Shown: positions 61,846 to 64,000 of the stretch, piece after piece | How positions within the stretch are numbered: position 1 is the stretch's first letter | Layout of the letters: the number at the start of each line of letters is the position of its first letter | Origin: Streptomyces sp. R302 | GTDB lineage: Bacteria; Actinomycetota; Actinomycetes; Streptomycetales; Streptomycetaceae | Direction: 5' to 3' | Assembly (NCBI RefSeq): GCF_012927245.1 | Contig: NZ_JABBGE010000006.1 | Location: 186,001-250,000 of the forward strand | DNA length: 64,000 nt | Translations under genes and position numbers: made by a program | Notes under the pieces: model-generated | Seen by the model: the letters and a program-made list of their open reading frames with translations, nothing else | What the model was told of the DNA's origin: nothing | The model's database searches: none

Positions 61846-62946
61846 ATGAAGATCCTGACGATGGGGGTCGAGGAGGAGTTCATGCTCGTCGACCGCGTCA
61901 GCCGGACCCCCGTGGACCGGGCTCCCGAGGTGCTCGCCTCGGCCGGTCGGGTGCTCGGGGAGCAGGTGCAGCGGGAGTTCTTCAACGCCCAGGTGGAGAC
62001 CGCCACTCGGCCCACGGCCTCGTGCCGCGACCTGCGCGACGAGCTGTCCTGGATGCGCGCGGTGCTGGGGGAAGCGGCCCGTACGGCACGCTGCCGCCCG
62101 GTCGCCACCGGCACCTCGGTGCTGCCGCCCACGCGTCCGCTGACGGTCACCGACACGGAACGGTACCGACGCATGGCGCGCCGGTACGCGTCCCACTTCG
62201 GCCGCGTCGACGGCCTGGTCTGCGGCTGTCACATCCACGTGGGGACCCTGGAGCGGGACGCCGCGCTCGGACTCTCCCGGCGCATGGCGCCCTGGCTGCC
62301 GGTGCTTCAGGCGATCACCGCCAACTCGCCGTACGCGCGGAGCCGCGACACGGGCTTCGACAGCTGGCGTTCGGTGGAGTACGCCAGGTGGCCCACCGTC
62401 GGCCCCGCCCCGGACCTCGACGAGCCGCGCTACCTCTCCCGCGTGGCGGAGCTGGTGCGGACCGGCACCCTGCTCGACCGGCGGATGGTCTACTGGTACG
62501 CCCGCCCCTCCGAGCACGTCCCGACCCTGGAGATCCGGGTCGCCGACGCCAACGCCGACGTGGACACCGTCGTCCTGCTGGCGTGTCTGGTACGGGGGTT
62601 GGCCATGGCGCTGCTTCCGGAGGTGCTCGACGGCCGCCCGGCCCCGCGGGTGCCCCACCGCCGGCTGCTCCTCGCCCACGAGCTGGCCGCCCGCTACGGC
62701 CTCTCCGGCTTCGGCCTCGATCCCCGCACGGGCCGGGAGGTGCCCGCCGCCGACCTTGGCGACCGGCTGGTGGACCGGGCGCGGCCGGGGCTCGACGCCG
62801 TCGGCGACACCGGACGCGCCCTGTGCCAGTGGCGGCGCATCCGCGCCCGGGGCGCGGGCGCGGCACGGCAGCGGGCCGTCTACCGCCGGCACCGGCGCCT
62901 CACCGACGTGGTCGACTCCCTCGCGGAGACGACCGCCACGGCATGA
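61846..62946 (+). CDS. Carboxylate-amine ligase, YbdK/GCS2 family
   Basis: 366 residues; GAGGAG 6 nt before ATG 61846. GVEEEFMLVD (about 7-16) with the metal-binding Glu cluster, VETATRP (about 49), GCHIHVG (about 128), RDTGFDSWRSVEYARWPT (about 165-182), TLEIRVADANAD. The family (glutamate-cysteine ligase type 2) makes gamma-glutamyl amides; YbdK has weak GCL activity. In mycothiol-using actinobacteria these often act in secondary pathways. Followed closely by the methyltransferase gene. Confidence 0.9.
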   Translation: MKILTMGVEEEFMLVDRVSRTPVDRAPEVLASAGRVLGEQVQREFFNAQVETATRPTASCRDLRDELSWMRAVLGEAARTARCRPVATGTSVLPPTRPLTVTDTERYRRMARRYASHFGRVDGLVCGCHIHVGTLERDAALGLSRRMAPWLPVLQAITANSPYARSRDTGFDSWRSVEYARWPTVGPAPDLDEPRYLSRVAELVRTGTLLDRRMVYWYARPSEHVPTLEIRVADANADVDTVVLLACLVRGLAMALLPEVLDGRPAPRVPHRRLLLAHELAARYGLSGFGLDPRTGREVPAADLGDRLVDRARPGLDAVGDTGRALCQWRRIRARGAGAARQRAVYRRHRRLTDVVDSLAETTATA

Positions 62947-62963
62947 ACGGAGGGAGGGTCGGC

Positions 62964-63671
62964 ATGCGCGTGGTCAGGCCGCCGGGCGTGTACGCCCCGC
63001 AGGGCGACACGGCCCTGCTGATGGAGAGCCTCGCCCGGGAGGAGCTGGGGCCGAGCGCGCGCACGCTGGATCTGTGCACGGGGACGGGCGTCCTCGCCAT
63101 CGCCGCGGCCCGCAGGGGCGCGGAGGCGACGGCGGTCGACGTCTCCGGCGTCTCCGCGGCCACGGCACGGGTCAACGCCACGCTCCACCGCTGCCGGATC
63201 CGGGTCCTCCGCGGCGACCTCACGGCGCCGGTGACCGGCGAACGGTTCGACCTCGTCACCGTCAACCCGCCCTACGTGCCCGCCCTCCCGTCGCGCGGGC
63301 CGCCCCGGGGCCCGGGCCTGGCCTGGGACGCGGGCCCCGACGGCCGGCTGCTGCTCGACCGGATCTGCCACGCCGCCCCCGCGCTCCTCGTGGCCCACGG
63401 CGTGCTGCTGCTCGTCCAGTCGTCGCTGAGCGGTGTCTCCGACAGCCTGGCGGCCCTGGAACGCAGGGGGCTTCGGGCGTACGTGGCGGCGCGCAGGACC
63501 CAGCCGTTCGGGCCGGTCACGACGGCGCGCGCCGGGTGGCTGAGGGAACGGGGGCTGATCCCGCCGAAGGCCCGTACGGAGCAGCTGGTGGTGATCCGCG
63601 CGGTCCTCGACGCGGCCGGCCGGCCGGGATCGGGCGGCGAGGGCACGTTTGAGGACCCGCCCGGGCGGTGA
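62964..63671 (+). CDS. HemK-like N5-glutamine-type methyltransferase
   Basis: 235 residues; ATG 62964 preceded by GGAGGGAGGG; an in-frame ATG at 62943 overlaps the previous stop but has no good site. Motif I LDLCTGTGVLAIAAA (about 37-51), catalytic NPPY (about 104-107), PKARTEQLVVIRA end. The NPPY signature marks methylation of a side-chain amide or amine, as in HemK/PrmC; real target unknown. Confidence 0.85.
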   Translation: MRVVRPPGVYAPQGDTALLMESLAREELGPSARTLDLCTGTGVLAIAAARRGAEATAVDVSGVSAATARVNATLHRCRIRVLRGDLTAPVTGERFDLVTVNPPYVPALPSRGPPRGPGLAWDAGPDGRLLLDRICHAAPALLVAHGVLLLVQSSLSGVSDSLAALERRGLRAYVAARRTQPFGPVTTARAGWLRERGLIPPKARTEQLVVIRAVLDAAGRPGSGGEGTFEDPPGR

Positions 63672-63745
63672 GGCGCCGAAGCGGGGAGCCGCACCGACGA
63701 CAGCGGCCGCCCCGGCCGCACCGGCTACCGGAGAGGAGACGAACC

Positions 63746-64000
63746 GTGTCGCTCGATGGACGGAACGTGCTGGTCCTGACCACCAACTACGGTACGGAAC
63801 AGGATGAGTTGACGAGACCGGTCGCCGCCCTCCGCGAGAGCGGGGCCCGCGTCGTGATCGCCGCGCGGAAGGACGAACCCGTACGGACCCTCGTCTCCGA
63901 CCGCGATCCCGGTGCCGTCGTCCGACCGGACACGACCCTCGCGCGGGAGACCGCGGAGGGTTACGACGCCGTGGTCGTGCCCGGAGGCACGCTCAACGCC
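63746..64000 (+). CDS. DJ-1/PfpI family protein (partial, runs off window)
   Basis: GTG 63746 with AGGAG 7 nt upstream; 85 codons visible, starting MSLDGRNVLVLTTNYGTEQD and reaching YDAVVVPGGTLNA. The N-terminal half matches the ThiJ/PfpI glutamine-amidotransferase-like fold; the nucleophile Cys lies beyond the window. Members act as glyoxalases, chaperones or proteases. Confidence 0.8.
   Translation, partial: MSLDGRNVLVLTTNYGTEQDELTRPVAALRESGARVVIAARKDEPVRTLVSDRDPGAVVRPDTTLARETAEGYDAVVVPGGTLNA

Noticed and set aside
59916..63671. 1251-codon open frame across ADH, diiron, CDGSH, ligase and methyltransferase genes
   Set aside because: Out-of-frame or antisense reading of well-supported genes; Arg/Pro/Gly-rich.

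Overview
The window is very GC-rich. Third codon positions are almost all G or C, Shine-Dalgarno sites are strong, GTG starts are frequent, and 4-nt ATGA/GTGA gene overlaps are common. With a DUF6777 lipoprotein, an Rpf-type muralytic protein, ALF-repeat proteins, SpoIIE/anti-sigma-type phosphatases and CYP102, this points to a Streptomyces chromosome or a close relative. No rRNA, tRNA, CRISPR array or intact mobile element was found.

Left part (1-17.8 kb), mostly housekeeping and secreted functions: a partial Fpg/Nei DNA glycosylase; a PAS-GAF-SpoIIE-ATPase phosphatase; a DUF6777 lipoprotein divergent from a YndJ/DUF1990/lipase-maturation-factor-like series, with twin palindromic operators in between; a secreted endonuclease/exonuclease/phosphatase-fold enzyme; a 56-residue peptide gene; a zinc-ribbon SDR protein; an Fe-S protein; a DMT transporter; an Rpf-LysM-M23 cell-wall hydrolase; a GNAT protein; aspartate decarboxylase (panD); and an FG-GAP protein whose trypsin domain has lost two catalytic residues.

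Accessory island (17.8-25.9 kb): an AT-richer leader, then a giant Tat-exported ALF-repeat/coiled-coil protein with an unrecognised C-terminal domain. It overlaps by one base a small lipoprotein gene; together they look like a polymorphic toxin and its immunity protein. A decayed IS5-type transposase, a membrane protein, a methyltransferase and a frameshifted acyltransferase fragment follow.

Sulfur island (25.9-30.5 kb): a CsoR/CstR-family repressor lacking the metal-binding histidine, a TauE/SafE exporter, three rhodanese-type proteins (one fused to a persulfide-dioxygenase-like metallo-beta-lactamase), DUF302, and a thioredoxin pseudogene that has lost its active site. Five ATACCC..GGGTAT operators sit at the promoters.

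Catabolic cluster (31.5-54.9 kb): a PucR-type regulator, a DapB-like dehydrogenase, then a tightly coupled series of Baeyer-Villiger-type monooxygenase, hydrolase, flavin amine oxidase, membrane protein, ALDH, ADH, class-III aminotransferase, two acyl-CoA ligases, SDR, acyl-CoA dehydrogenase, APH-type kinase, DUF485/SSS symporter and a PhyH-type dioxygenase. Three copies of a 77-bp element with a GTGCA-N3-TGCAC core precede the three transcription units. The APH-kinase/acyl-CoA-dehydrogenase pair resembles ACAD10/11 and Lva-type 4-hydroxyacyl-CoA catabolism, so I infer a ketone/amine-to-hydroxyacid degradation route. This is the best candidate for an undescribed system, together with the toxin-immunity pair.

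Right end (54.9-64 kb): a TetR regulator facing a self-sufficient CYP102 (P450 BM3-like) monooxygenase, with related operators and a divergent alcohol dehydrogenase; then a haem-oxygenase-like diiron protein translationally coupled to a CDGSH protein, a YbdK-type carboxylate-amine ligase, a HemK-like methyltransferase and a partial DJ-1/PfpI gene.
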